Positions 8,440-17,243 of a stretch of 64,000 bases of DNA are shown here, one piece after another. Position 1 is the first letter of the stretch; the number at the start of each line of letters is the position of its first letter. The notes under the pieces are model-generated. The model saw nothing but the letters and a program-made list of their open reading frames with translations. It made no database searches and was not told the DNA's origin. A program made the position numbers and the translations under genes. This DNA comes from Bacillus norwichensis (GTDB taxonomy: Bacteria; Bacillota; Bacilli; Bacillales; Bacillaceae_C), in contig NZ_JACSPV010000009.1 in assembly GCF_014836955.1 (NCBI RefSeq), positions 81,689 to 145,688 on the forward strand, read 5' to 3'.

Positions 8440-9663
8440 TTGATATCTAAACCGAGGAAAATAAAAACTCTTTTTCTTTTAATGGTTTGTGTATTTATCG
8501 CAACGGTTGCATTTGGGTTAATTATCCCGATATTGCCCGACTTTATGGATAAATTTAATACAAACGGACAAATGATGGGATTACTAGTAGCCACATACGG
8601 TATTATTCAGCTTTTTTTATCTCCAATTGCTGGACGTTTTGCTGATCGCTATGGTCGAAAAAGAATTATAGAGATTGGTTTAATTTGTCTCACTTTATCT
8701 CAATTAGTCTTTGCTTTTTCAGTTCATTTTTGGTTGCTATTTTTAGGGAGGTTTTTAACAGGTATCGCAGTATCACTTTTAATTCCCAGTGCTATGGCAT
8801 GTATTATTGATATAACGACAGAAGAAGAACGTGCTAAGGGGTTAAGTTTCCTTAATGCCTCTATATCATTTGGTTTTGTCATAGGACCTGGAATTGGAGG
8901 TTTTCTAACAACGTATGGTTTATATGTACCTTTTTATTTTGCGTCTGCTATATCCTTTGTTTCCTTTTTACTGTCATTTTTTTTACTACCTGAAACCTTA
9001 GGGAAAAAGACACAGTTGACGGCAGAAGACAGCGTTTCCCCCCAACCAATGGTACAGCAATTATTACGTTCCATTCGAGCACCTTATGTTGTTCCATTGC
9101 TTTTGGTATTTCTCTATAGTGTAGCCTTATATATTTTTGAAGCCATTTTTGGGCTGTTTGTTGACAAACAATTTGGCTATACGGCAAAGGATATTGCGCT
9201 GGTAATCACAATTTCTGCATTTGTAAGTGTTATAATTCAACTGTCATTAACGAATAAATTTGTTTCCCTTTTTGGTGAATCGAGGGTTATGAATGGAACA
9301 ATGATAGCGGGTGGCATTAGTTTTTTATTTCTCTTGTTCATCACACGCTTTTGGAGTATCTTATTGCTGACTTGTTTCCTTTATACCGCTACTTCCATCC
9401 TGCGTCCAGTTATCAATACAGTGTTATCCAAATTGGCAGTAAATGAGCAAGGATTTATTGCGGGTATGAATAATGCATATGTAAGCCTAGGGAGTGTGGT
9501 TGGTCCTATATTAGGGGGGATTTTATTTGATATTAACACTTATTTCCCTTATATAGTAGGAGTATTAGCCTTTTTGTCTGGTACAGTGCTTTTAACATGG
9601 AAGCATAATCCCTTATATCAACATGATCTAAAGCGTGAGAACAAACTATTTAATAATAACTAA
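8440..9663 (+). CDS. MFS drug exporter, DHA1 (Bmr/NorA/TetA-like)
   Basis: A 12-helix major-facilitator exporter of about 407 residues. It has the antiporter motif A (GRFADRYGRKR) between helices 2 and 3, motif C-like GPGIGGFL in helix 5, and IPILPDFM in helix 1. The frame opens at GTG 8428, which is itself within the AGAGGTG ribosome binding site, so TTG 8440 nine bases further on is the likelier start. The stop is followed in the same frame by more coding-like sequence leading into the kinase gene. It probably exports hydrophobic drugs by proton exchange. Confidence 0.85.
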   Translation: MISKPRKIKTLFLLMVCVFIATVAFGLIIPILPDFMDKFNTNGQMMGLLVATYGIIQLFLSPIAGRFADRYGRKRIIEIGLICLTLSQLVFAFSVHFWLLFLGRFLTGIAVSLLIPSAMACIIDITTEEERAKGLSFLNASISFGFVIGPGIGGFLTTYGLYVPFYFASAISFVSFLLSFFLLPETLGKKTQLTAEDSVSPQPMVQQLLRSIRAPYVVPLLLVFLYSVALYIFEAIFGLFVDKQFGYTAKDIALVITISAFVSVIIQLSLTNKFVSLFGESRVMNGTMIAGGISFLFLLFITRFWSILLLTCFLYTATSILRPVINTVLSKLAVNEQGFIAGMNNAYVSLGSVVGPILGGILFDINTYFPYIVGVLAFLSGTVLLTWKHNPLYQHDLKRENKLFNNN

Positions 9664-9840
9664 TGGGAGGATTTCAGTAATGTTCATGATAAAGAAGATA
9701 AAAAAGAAACAACCTTTTATAGATTAAAAGATGACGGACTTGTGAAAGCATATAGTCATCCGAATATTGATTTTGATCCTTTAGAGGAACAAGAACCTGA
9801 TTATATAGAAGAAAAGGTGAAATTATTAGGAGTGATAGTA

Positions 9841-10374
9841 TTGTCGAATTTTGAAGAAAATATAAAGGACATATTAAGACAAATAACTTCAAATCCATTA
9901 ATTATTATGATGTGTGGTGTAGCGGGTTCAGGGAAGACGACATTCGCACAACGCTTGGAAACAGAAGGGTTTGTACGTCTTTCGATTGATGAAGAGATTT
10001 GGAAGGTTAATGGACGTTATGGAATAGACTATCCTGCTGAGAAATATGGCGATTATCAAGTTGAAGCTGAAAGAAGGCTTCAAAATCAATTGATACGTCT
10101 GATTCAGGATAAACGAAAGGTTGTGATTGATTTCAGTTTTTGGCAAAAAGCCAAACGAGATGGATACAAACAGCTAATTGAAAAAGCTGGTGGTGAGTGG
10201 AGACTTATTTATTTGAAAGTTAGTCCTGAAATTATTCGCAAACGGTTGGATATACGGAGTAAAAGATTTGATGCAAATGCAGCTTTTCCTATCACGGAAG
10301 ATGCTTTAACTTCTTACTTAAACGGATTTGAAGTGCCTTCTTGCGAAGGGGAAGTAGTTATAGAGTCAATATGA
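9841..10374 (+). CDS. P-loop ATPase/kinase, zeta-toxin or gluconokinase-like
   Basis: A soluble P-loop protein of about 178 residues. Walker A is GVAGSGKTTF near residue 30; VIDFSFWQKAKRDG near 100 is the second conserved strand (Asp after the hydrophobic run), and KVSPEIIRKRLDIRSKR near 135 is the arginine-bearing lid. This is the AAA_33 group of small kinases and phosphotransferases; several modify antibiotics or sugars. TTG 9841 has AGGAG eight bases upstream. The same frame is open back to the stop of the MFS gene, so a longer protein from GTG 9740 cannot be excluded. Its target is unknown. Confidence 0.7.
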   Translation: MSNFEENIKDILRQITSNPLIIMMCGVAGSGKTTFAQRLETEGFVRLSIDEEIWKVNGRYGIDYPAEKYGDYQVEAERRLQNQLIRLIQDKRKVVIDFSFWQKAKRDGYKQLIEKAGGEWRLIYLKVSPEIIRKRLDIRSKRFDANAAFPITEDALTSYLNGFEVPSCEGEVVIESI

Positions 10375-10429
10375 AAAGTAATCTTAATAGGACAAATGAG
10401 TGTATCTTAAACACAGAAAATACAATAAC

Positions 10430-10455
10430 CTTCAACAATCAAAAGATTGTTGAAG
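10430..10455. terminator. Perfect 11-bp hairpin after the kinase gene
   Basis: CTTCAACAATC, an AAAA loop, then GATTGTTGAAG. There is no U-run after the stem on the plus strand, so it may be a weak terminator or an RNA 3'-end stabiliser. Confidence 0.45.
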
Positions 10456-10495
10456 AAGAATAGTGGGCGTAGTGGTCAAACCTTTAGAGCTATAG

Positions 10496-10540
10496 TTGAC
10501 AATCTTGTTTTTTTACATTATCGTTTTATAAAATGATAAT
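10496..10540 (+). promoter_or_regulatory. Promoter overlapped by a 24-bp palindromic operator
   Basis: TTGACA (10496-10501) is followed after 17 bases by TATCGT (10519-10524). The 24-base sequence 10517-10540 is a palindrome with a single mismatched pair, with arms ATTATC and GATAAT around TTTTATAAAA. It covers the -10 region, so binding there would block transcription. The downstream winged-helix regulator is the obvious candidate ligand. Confidence 0.65.
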
Positions 10541-10557
10541 GATATGGAGGTAATCCA

Positions 10558-11100
10558 ATGAAAGGAAATGCTGATTTACTTCTTCATCCCGTGCGGATGC
10601 GAATTGTACAGCAATTGTTGCTAAACAAACCACTGACGATCGCTCAACTTGTGGAGATACTTGGAGATGTTCCTCAAGCTACGCTATATCGGCATATCAA
10701 TCTTTTACTTGAGGCAAATTTAATTGAAGTGATTGAAACAAAAAAGGTGAAAGGAACAGAGGAGCGTAAATTCTCAGTCAAAATGGATAACTTGCAAATT
10801 CCTGAAGGCGAAATTGAAACGATCTCACAGGAAGATCATATCCGTCATTTTTCCGTATTTCACGGTAATTTACTTCAATTAGCAACGTCTTATTTGGCGA
10901 ATACGTCCCCTGAACAGTATGAACAAGAAGGGTTTAGCTATGCGTATGTACCTTTGCATTTGTCAGATGAGGAATTCCAGGAGCTTACTCAGTCCATTCA
11001 ACAGGAGATTGAGAAGGTGTTCAACAACAAATTAACACCTGAACGAACCACGCGAATTTTTGGGAGTATGTTTATTCCACAAAAACCACCAAAAGAGTAA
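10558..11100 (+). CDS. Winged-helix regulator, ArsR-like
   Basis: A 180-residue DNA-binding protein. The N-terminal winged helix spans about residues 5-80 with LLLHPVRMRIVQQLL, the recognition helix PQATLYRHINLL and the wing ETKKVKGTEERKF. The C-terminal 100 residues are a helical domain seen in Bacillus regulators that control ABC operons. GGAGG precedes the ATG. It is the first gene of an operon with a PLDc_N-like protein and YxlFG-like transporter genes and probably represses the operon from the palindrome at 10517-10540. The signal is unknown. Confidence 0.82.
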   Translation: MKGNADLLLHPVRMRIVQQLLLNKPLTIAQLVEILGDVPQATLYRHINLLLEANLIEVIETKKVKGTEERKFSVKMDNLQIPEGEIETISQEDHIRHFSVFHGNLLQLATSYLANTSPEQYEQEGFSYAYVPLHLSDEEFQELTQSIQQEIEKVFNNKLTPERTTRIFGSMFIPQKPPKE

Positions 11101-11112
11101 GGGGGGCAACAG

Positions 11113-11385
11113 ATGCATTATGGGTATCACATTGAAATTGATGAAATTGGAGCTTGGTTACCATTACTTTTGCCTATCTTAATCCTACATCTGATCTTAT
11201 TTTCTGTGGCATTAGTGGATTTATTAAAAAGAGATCAAAGTACGGATTATAAATGGCTTTGGGGTGCTGTGATTATACTGGTTAACATCATTGGTCCCAT
11301 TTTATATTTTGTCTTGGGAAGGAGGCAACGCTCAGATGCACCTACTTCAAGTAAGTCAACTCCAAAAAAAGTACGGAAATCATGA
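11113..11385 (+). CDS. YxlE-like small membrane protein (PLDc_N domain)
   Basis: A 90-residue protein with two membrane helices (about residues 15-35 and 50-70) and the PLDc_N signature WLWGAVIILVNIIGPILYF ending in FVLGRR. B. subtilis YxlE, in the sigY operon, has the same architecture and the same neighbours YxlF and YxlG. GGGGGG precedes the ATG. The gene overlaps the ATPase gene by 50 bases, which suggests coupled translation. The C-terminal tail is lysine-rich and cytoplasmic. Confidence 0.8.
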   Translation: MHYGYHIEIDEIGAWLPLLLPILILHLILFSVALVDLLKRDQSTDYKWLWGAVIILVNIIGPILYFVLGRRQRSDAPTSSKSTPKKVRKS

Positions 11386-12241
11386 AGTTGTTCAAAATGT
11401 TGATTTTCATATTAATCAAGGAGAATGTGTGGCTCTTCTCGGTCCGAACGGAGCAGGTAAAACAACGATCATTAAAATGATACTAGATATAAACAAACTT
11501 ACAGGCGGAAAAATCTTGCTTAACGGAAAACGCCATGACCAAATGCGTAAATTTATTGGGTATTTACCACAACACCCTACTTTTTATCCATGGATGACGG
11601 GAAGAGAATTGCTTATATTTATGGGCGGACTTTCAAATATAGAAAGGGATATTTTGGAAGAAAGGATCAACGAATTGCTGAAGTTGGTAGGACTGAGTGA
11701 GGTAGAAAATCAGCTTATTGGTACCTATTCGGGAGGGATGAAGCAAAGGTTAGGTATTGCACAGGCACTTATCCATCAACCAAAATTACTGATTATGGAC
11801 GAACCAGTTTCTGCATTGGATCCATTAGGACGCAGGGATATATTGGAATTGCTTAAAGTGATCAAACAGAAATCGACGATTCTTTTTTCAACACATATTT
11901 TGCATGATGCCGAAGAACTTTGTGATAAGATGCTGATCATCAACAAAGGACAATTACTTGTTAACGGATCCATTCATCAAATTATTGAACAGACTCAAAA
12001 ACCAATCTTTATCATTCAGGCACCTCGATTAAGCGAGTGGACACACCAACTTATGAATGAAGACCTTATTGAATCTATTGAGTTAACAGGAAATGCTGCC
12101 AAAGTACGAGTTAAAAATATCGAACAGGGAAGAGATTGGCTGTTAAGCCATATTTTAAAAGCACAGCTCCCAATTCAAAAGTTTGAATTAGTGCAAGAAA
12201 GCCTAGAAGAGATCTTCTTAAGGATGGTGAAGTCATCATGA
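11336..12241 (+). CDS. ABC transporter ATP-binding protein, YxlF-like
   Basis: A 301-residue ATPase. Walker A is [10 protein letters not shown] near residue 40, the signature YSGGMKQRLGIAQ near 133, Walker B LLIMDEPVSALDP near 155 and the switch STHILHDAE near 187. ATG 11336 has GGAGG about ten bases upstream and lies inside the 3' end of the YxlE-like gene; a longer frame starting at 11291 lacks a ribosome binding site. It ends by a 4-base overlap with the permease gene. In B. subtilis YxlEFG lowers SigY activity; here no sigY is adjacent, so the role may differ. Confidence 0.88.
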   Translation: MHLLQVSQLQKKYGNHEVVQNVDFHINQGECVALLGPNGAGKTTIIKMILDINKLTGGKILLNGKRHDQMRKFIGYLPQHPTFYPWMTGRELLIFMGGLSNIERDILEERINELLKLVGLSEVENQLIGTYSGGMKQRLGIAQALIHQPKLLIMDEPVSALDPLGRRDILELLKVIKQKSTILFSTHILHDAEELCDKMLIINKGQLLVNGSIHQIIEQTQKPIFIIQAPRLSEWTHQLMNEDLIESIELTGNAAKVRVKNIEQGRDWLLSHILKAQLPIQKFELVQESLEEIFLRMVKSS

Positions 12242-13023
12242 ATCGTTTCACAGTTCTGTTGCAGAAAGAGTGGCTTGATGCAAAAAGAAGCTATAAATTA
12301 TTATGGTTGCCTGTCGTTTTTATGTTTTTGGGCATTCTCCAACCTTTATCGTCTTTTTATTTACCAGAAATTTTAAAAATGGCTGGTGGACTGCCTGATG
12401 GAATGACGATCACATTACCTGAGTTAACGGCTAGTGAAGTATTAGCTAGTGCCTTAACCGATCAATTTGACCAATTGGGCTTAATCGTGATTGTCATGGC
12501 AACGATGGGCATCATTGCATCAGATAAAAATAATGGCATGTTAGCGTTTATTCTGACGCGCAACACGACACTTGTTGAATATTTGCTAAGTAAGTTAGTA
12601 GGGCATGCTGTCATGATTGCAGGTTCCATATTCCTCGGATTTCTGACAGCAGTATTTTATACTTTTTATCTATATCAAGCTGTTTCCGTGGCCAGGATAG
12701 CAGCTGGGCTGGGGGTTTATTACATTTGGTGTCTGTTTATGTTGACCTTCGTAATCGCAATCGGCGCTTTATTGTCTAGAACACCGGCCATTGCATTGTT
12801 GTCTATTTTTGTTCTAATCTTTTTGAAAACTATTACATTGTTGGAGGGAGGATTTCAAATCCTAAATCCAGCACATTTATCAAATCAAGCTGTTAGCATC
12901 ATAACGTCAGGGAATGTGTTACCGCACTTTTTCATCACCATGACGGTATCTGTATTACTCATTGTTTTCTGCTTAATATTTGCAACATCGTATTTATCCC
13001 GAAAGGAATTGCCTTCTATGTGA
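12238..13023 (+). CDS. ABC-2 permease, YxlG-like
   Basis: A 261-residue membrane protein with six predicted helices (about residues 20-38, 75-100, 120-145, 150-170, 180-200 and 235-255) and an extracytoplasmic loop at 45-75. It begins in an ATGA overlap with the ATPase gene, the usual sign of a translationally coupled partner. EWLDAKRSYKLLWLPVVF at the N-terminus and NNGMLAFILTRNT before helix 3 are typical of YxlG/ABC-2 permeases. Confidence 0.85.
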   Translation: MNRFTVLLQKEWLDAKRSYKLLWLPVVFMFLGILQPLSSFYLPEILKMAGGLPDGMTITLPELTASEVLASALTDQFDQLGLIVIVMATMGIIASDKNNGMLAFILTRNTTLVEYLLSKLVGHAVMIAGSIFLGFLTAVFYTFYLYQAVSVARIAAGLGVYYIWCLFMLTFVIAIGALLSRTPAIALLSIFVLIFLKTITLLEGGFQILNPAHLSNQAVSIITSGNVLPHFFITMTVSVLLIVFCLIFATSYLSRKELPSM

Positions 13024-13092
13024 TTTCCTTCATCGGGTCACTGGTTAAATAAACCATAGATGATTGGCTGTATAAATTGGAGGGGATACAAG

Positions 13093-13485
13093 ATGGGTTT
13101 TCAAGTTGTGGCAGGTGATCGTGAGTTACGACTGAATATTTCGGGATGGACAGCGGCTTTAACTTTGAGGAAGGAGATCAAAATACCTTACACCTCCATT
13201 GAAGAAATTCGGGTGGGGAAATTTCATTTTCCATGGACTGCGGCTATTAAGAGAACTGGTATCACAACATCTGGCTATAAAGCTGGAATATTCATGATTG
13301 AAGATGAGAAATACTTTTTAGCCTATCATAACCAAAATGAAGTCGTCATGCTTCAATTGAAGGGTTGTGAGTTTGATCATGTTGTATTTGAAAGTGAAAA
13401 CCCTAGACAATTGGTTCACGAAATGATGAGGAATTACCCTTCAATCAATCTAAGAGAAAACGCACAAAGGGAAGATGAAATATGA
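13093..13485 (+). CDS. PH-like domain protein (bacterial Pleckstrin-like)
   Basis: A 130-residue soluble protein. The alternation of short beta segments (FQVVAGDRELRLNISG, IPYTSIEEIRVGKF, YKAGIFMIEDEKYFLAYHN, EFDHVVFESENPRQLVHEM) is that of bacterial PH-like domains, ending in a helix. The ATG at 13093 follows GGAGGGGAT; an earlier in-frame ATG at 13060 has no such site. Its stop overlaps the next gene's ATG by four bases. I cannot assign a ligand; the pair may be membrane-associated. Confidence 0.65.
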   Translation: MGFQVVAGDRELRLNISGWTAALTLRKEIKIPYTSIEEIRVGKFHFPWTAAIKRTGITTSGYKAGIFMIEDEKYFLAYHNQNEVVMLQLKGCEFDHVVFESENPRQLVHEMMRNYPSINLRENAQREDEI

Positions 13486-13967
13486 TCGAAAACCTCTTTC
13501 CTATTCTAATTTTTACTGCATTATTGGGATCTGGGCTGATTGCAGGATTATTCTTTGCATTTTCGGCATTTGTCATGAAGGCTCTCTACCGGCTCCCTCC
13601 AGAGCAGGGAATTTCGGCTATGCAGTCCATAAATAATGTTGTGCTAAATCGACTATTCTTTACAGTGTTTATGGGGACATCTCTTGTTTGTATCCTGCTT
13701 GTGATTATTTCATTATTCAATTGGCAAGAACCGAATGCCATTTATATATTAGCTGGTAGTTTGTTTTATCTTCTGGGAAGCTTGCTGGTTACGGCGGTAT
13801 GTAATGTCCCACTAAATGATGCATTAGCCAATATAAGAGCTACAGATGCAGAAAGTTTGGAGCTATGGAAAGATTACTATTTAAAATGGACAGCATGGAA
13901 CCATGTTCGGACCATTTCAAGTTTAGCCTCATCAGCACTATTCGTCTTCGTTCTTTGGCGAATTTAG
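13482..13967 (+). CDS. DUF1772 (anthrone oxygenase-like) membrane protein
   Basis: A 161-residue integral membrane protein with four helices (about residues 8-32, 55-78, 83-103 and 140-160). The pattern GSGLIAGLFFAFSAFVMKAL, NNVVLNRLFF, and VPLNDALA ending in W-x-W-N-H-VRT is the DUF1772 family, related to anthrone oxygenases. The bacterial members have no defined substrate. It is translationally coupled (ATGA) to the PH-like gene before it. Confidence 0.78.
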   Translation: MIENLFPILIFTALLGSGLIAGLFFAFSAFVMKALYRLPPEQGISAMQSINNVVLNRLFFTVFMGTSLVCILLVIISLFNWQEPNAIYILAGSLFYLLGSLLVTAVCNVPLNDALANIRATDAESLELWKDYYLKWTAWNHVRTISSLASSALFVFVLWRI

Positions 13968-14105
13968 ACCAAAATGGAATGGGGGATGAGGTTTCATATG
14001 AGTTATCGTCAATTCTGATGATTGTTTCCTGCTAACTCTATACAGGGAAAATAATAGCGATATAACTAAAGTGACGAGTATTCTAGTAAAAGGAGCGATA
14101 TTTAT

Positions 14106-14732
14106 ATGATAGAGTTTTCAACATTAGGAACATTTTTTGTGGTGGTTTTAGGTTTATTTTTGGTACCCGGTCCTGCGGTACTTTTAACTTTGTCCAGCAC
14201 CATACGAGGAGGTAGAAAAACAGGGATTCTAACAGGGCTAGGTATTGCAACAGGTGATTTTATACATACAATGTTTGCTGTTTTGGGGCTGTCTGCTATT
14301 TTGATGACTTCAGCTGCTGCATTTAACCTTGTCAAATATGCTGGGGCAGTTTATTTGATTTATATGGGGCTTAAAGCTATTGCAGAAAAGCCCAATAAAC
14401 AAGACCTTCCTTCCGTCTCAAAGTCATCAAACCTTCAATCATACAGACAAGCCGTTTTGGCAGAGGTATTGAATCCAAAAACGGCTATTTTCTTTTTAGC
14501 TTTTCTGCCTCAATTTGTCCATCCTGAAAAGGGCACTGCGATAGTTCAATTCTTATTGCTAGGTTTGATATTTGTGATTATGAGTTGTCTTTACACTACC
14601 TTGATTGCTATCAGTGTTCGACTCATTGGCCGTTTGATGAAGAGAACTGCCAAACTTGGACAATGGAGTGGAAAATTTGCAGGTTTGATTTATATATGGC
14701 TTGGTGTAAAAGTAGCTTTTCAACAGCGATAA
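14106..14732 (+). CDS. LysE/RhtB-family amino-acid exporter
   Basis: A 208-residue exporter with six membrane helices. It starts with the conserved FLVPGPAVLLTLSSTIRGGR and contains GIATGDFIHTMFAVLGLSA, YLIYMGLKAI and LNPKTAIFFLAFLPQFV, the landmarks of RhtB/LysE transporters. The ribosome binding site is AAAGGAG. It is a single gene with a promoter region of about 100 bases. The substrate is probably an amino acid or its derivative. Confidence 0.86.
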   Translation: MIEFSTLGTFFVVVLGLFLVPGPAVLLTLSSTIRGGRKTGILTGLGIATGDFIHTMFAVLGLSAILMTSAAAFNLVKYAGAVYLIYMGLKAIAEKPNKQDLPSVSKSSNLQSYRQAVLAEVLNPKTAIFFLAFLPQFVHPEKGTAIVQFLLLGLIFVIMSCLYTTLIAISVRLIGRLMKRTAKLGQWSGKFAGLIYIWLGVKVAFQQR

Positions 14733-15085
14733 AAAATCCGTATGTGATCATGCAAATTGCCTCTGGTCGCCATTATTGGCGGAGGAAAAGCGGGAATCAA
14801 TACGCCTGAGGCTTCTGAAGAAAGAGGGCAGGCCAGCACAAATAGCTTATCGATTGAATGGCCGGTTGTTCTGGCTAGTGCTTTCTTTGTCCATTCTCCA
14901 TTACTTGTCCGATCGTTTAGGAGTTTCCCAACGGATCGGACCCTGTGAATTGATGATCTACTTTTGTTGTATTTACGTGCTAATACGTCGACTACTTTTT
15001 CGGGGAATTTTACCACCGTATCGACCACGAACATAACAAACTCCCATATTCCTCCCGATCTAACCAAAATCCTGAAAGAGATCAA
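14733..15085 (-). other. Unassigned stretch with a 121-codon open frame
   Basis: A minus-strand open frame (15085 to 14720) contains VVDVLARKYNKSRSSIHRV, which looks like a helix-turn-helix. The start has no clear ribosome binding site, the flanks (FAFPPPIMATRGN at the end) do not look like protein, and the frame runs into the lysE-like gene's 3' end. I do not recognise a family. It may be a remnant of a sporulation- or transposon-type DNA-binding gene, or chance. Confidence 0.25.
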
Positions 15086-15355
15086 TGAGATATAAAGTGA
15101 AACTTCATTCAGTGGGGGTTTTTTTCATCCCCCACTGAATAGTAAGGATCAAAGGCTAAATTCGCAACATCCTGTCGGCAGGCTCAAAGCACGACATCCT
15201 GTCGTTTCGCCCGCACTAGTACGTCCTGTACGTCGCAACGCCTTTGTGACCTTCGTCCAGCAGGCCTGAACCAATCGGGTATTTACTGGCAGTTGTCCCC
15301 CACTTACAATTCTCGTTTTCACCTCGAATTCTTGAAGTGGGGGGCTTACTGTCAG
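15086..15355. repeat. Gene-free stretch with GTGGGGG hairpins and CCTGTCG words
   Basis: Contains a terminator-like hairpin (15107-15140), then a stretch in which the words CATCCTGTCG and ACGTCCTGTACGTCG recur three times (15169-15235), then GAAGTGGGGGGCTTACTG beside the end of the kinase-regulator gene. The composition is richer in G+C than its neighbours. It looks like a piece of an intergenic repeat. Confidence 0.45.
15107..15140. terminator. Hairpin terminator, 12-bp arms
   Basis: ATTCAGTGGGGG (15107-15118) pairs with CCCCCACTGAAT (15129-15140) around a T-rich loop. Located between convergent genes, it could end transcripts from both sides. Confidence 0.6.
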
Positions 15356-17164
15356 TTAATTCGGGATCAATCCGTTCTCTATACACTTTTCTACAGCTTG
15401 GTCACGATTGTTTACACCAAGTTTGGCGTACATTTCGGAAGCATAATTCCTAACTGTACCTTCAGATAGAAAAAGTCTAGCGGCAATGGTCTTGTAACGC
15501 ATACCTTTGGCTAAATAGTGAATAATTTCAATTTCTCGAGATGTCAGTCCATAATCATTTTTGTCATGTTTACCAGCTGAAATATTTTGCTCCTTCAATT
15601 TTTCAAACACCTGATTAGCAATTTCATGGTAGATAATGGTATCTCCACGGTGAATGAAACGAAGGGTATCAATGAGCTCTTTTGCTTGAATAGACTTAAG
15701 TAAATAGCCATTTGCTCCTTTTTGCAGAGCCTCTACCGCTTGATCGATATTCTCAAAAGATGAAAGAATCACAATCTTGATCATGGGATTCTTCTCCTTT
15801 ATCGCTTCCATGGCTTCTATTCCATTCATATTTGGCATATTTACATCCATAAGCACGATATCGGGCTGGTTTAGGCTACTTAATGATAAGGCATCTTCTC
15901 CAGATTCAGCAATACCGACAATTTGCAGTTGATTGTGACTCTCCAAAGTTGTCTTCAACCCATCCAAAATGCCAGGTTGATCATCTACTAAGATTACCTT
16001 GAGCGTCTCGGTATTAGCTTCGCTGTTTCTTGGAATAGTACAGATAATCACCGTTTCTTCCATATTGTCTGTATGTATGGATAAATTTCCTTGCAAAGCC
16101 TGCAATCTTTCTTTCATCGCACGTAAGCCAAAGCCGAGTTCAATTTTTTTCGCTTGTTCCAATACACCATTGTCTTCAACTTGCAAGCGTAGCTCCAAGC
16201 TGTCGAAGTATAAAGATACTTTAATTTCACTTGCTTGCCCATGTCTAACAGCGTTCGTTAATGTTTCCTGAATGCAACGAATAATCGTTAATTTAACTTC
16301 CTTTGATAAGTTGTATTCATCTCCAAAATATCGAAATTTAACAGACGTATCCGTACTTTCCATAAATTTGTCAATTAACTGTTTTACATATTGAACAAGT
16401 GATAAATTCATTGCGGATGGTTCCAACTGATGTACAAGCTTTCGCATGTCTTGTAAACCGTCACGTGCCGTGTTCAGTAAAACGTTCAGTTTATGTCCAA
16501 CCTTTTCATCCGCCAACGAAGAATGGATTGTCTCCATACCCATGATCATCGTGGTAAACGTATGACCGACCGTATCATGCAACTCCCGCGATAAACGATT
16601 ACGCTCCTCCTGCAGAGTAAGTTGTTCCACCTCGTATACATATTGTTCAAGCACACTGTTTTGCTTATGGATGATCAAGCTTTGCTTATGGTTGGTCACA
16701 AGTAATTGAAAAGCATAACCAAGTCCAAATGCTACACCATAATTCGATATTAAACGAAGAAAAGTGTCGGTCAAAGATTGATCGGTTACCATTCCGATGA
16801 TAAAAGGAATGACCACAATAGTTAAAGGTCCGGACCAAATATAGACTCTTAGGATACTGTAAAACCCTATCACAAAAGCAATCGGGATAAACTGCCATAA
16901 TGCATCATGAAGAAGGAATGTCAAAAAAATGCAATAGCTTCCAGAAATGATGATCTCCGTAAGTATGAAGTATTTTCTAAAAAATTGCTGAATTAAAAAT
17001 GGAATTGAAAAGACAATGAAGGGCAATCCAAACAGAATCCAAAACGGAAATGATAAAATATTATGAAATTCCCACAAGCCGATTAGGACAGAGAGTAACC
17101 AAATGGAGCGAACAGCAAATACCATCCAGTCATACCAGTACCACTTTTTGATGATGTCATACAT
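15356..17164 (-). CDS. Fused histidine kinase-response regulator (NarL/LuxR type)
   Basis: One 602-residue polypeptide carries a whole two-component system. Six hydrophobic segments occupy residues 15-155, then a coiled helix, the HisKA_3 phospho-accepting RELHDTVGH (His196), an N-box ETLTNAVRHG (Asn304) and G-box GFGLRAMKERL (about 345). A linker of roughly ten residues leads to a receiver domain KVILVDDQ with Asp440 (DIVLMDVNMP) and Lys490, then a LuxR helix-turn-helix at 540-595. Usually these are two genes, DesK/LiaS-like and DesR/LiaR-like. GGGG precedes ATG 17164. It is divergent from a sensor-domain membrane protein that it may control. Confidence 0.85.
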   Translation of the reverse strand: MYDIIKKWYWYDWMVFAVRSIWLLSVLIGLWEFHNILSFPFWILFGLPFIVFSIPFLIQQFFRKYFILTEIIISGSYCIFLTFLLHDALWQFIPIAFVIGFYSILRVYIWSGPLTIVVIPFIIGMVTDQSLTDTFLRLISNYGVAFGLGYAFQLLVTNHKQSLIIHKQNSVLEQYVYEVEQLTLQEERNRLSRELHDTVGHTFTTMIMGMETIHSSLADEKVGHKLNVLLNTARDGLQDMRKLVHQLEPSAMNLSLVQYVKQLIDKFMESTDTSVKFRYFGDEYNLSKEVKLTIIRCIQETLTNAVRHGQASEIKVSLYFDSLELRLQVEDNGVLEQAKKIELGFGLRAMKERLQALQGNLSIHTDNMEETVIICTIPRNSEANTETLKVILVDDQPGILDGLKTTLESHNQLQIVGIAESGEDALSLSSLNQPDIVLMDVNMPNMNGIEAMEAIKEKNPMIKIVILSSFENIDQAVEALQKGANGYLLKSIQAKELIDTLRFIHRGDTIIYHEIANQVFEKLKEQNISAGKHDKNDYGLTSREIEIIHYLAKGMRYKTIAARLFLSEGTVRNYASEMYAKLGVNNRDQAVEKCIENGLIPN

Positions 17165-17243
17165 AAGAGAACCCCGCTTATTTAATGATGTGACTATCAC
17201 TATTTTACTACAAGTCATTATGAATATCAGTCATGAAAACAAA

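Noticed and set aside
16686..16898. Minus-strand 70-codon frame inside the kinase gene
   Set aside because: It is a shifted-frame shadow of the membrane part of the fused kinase.
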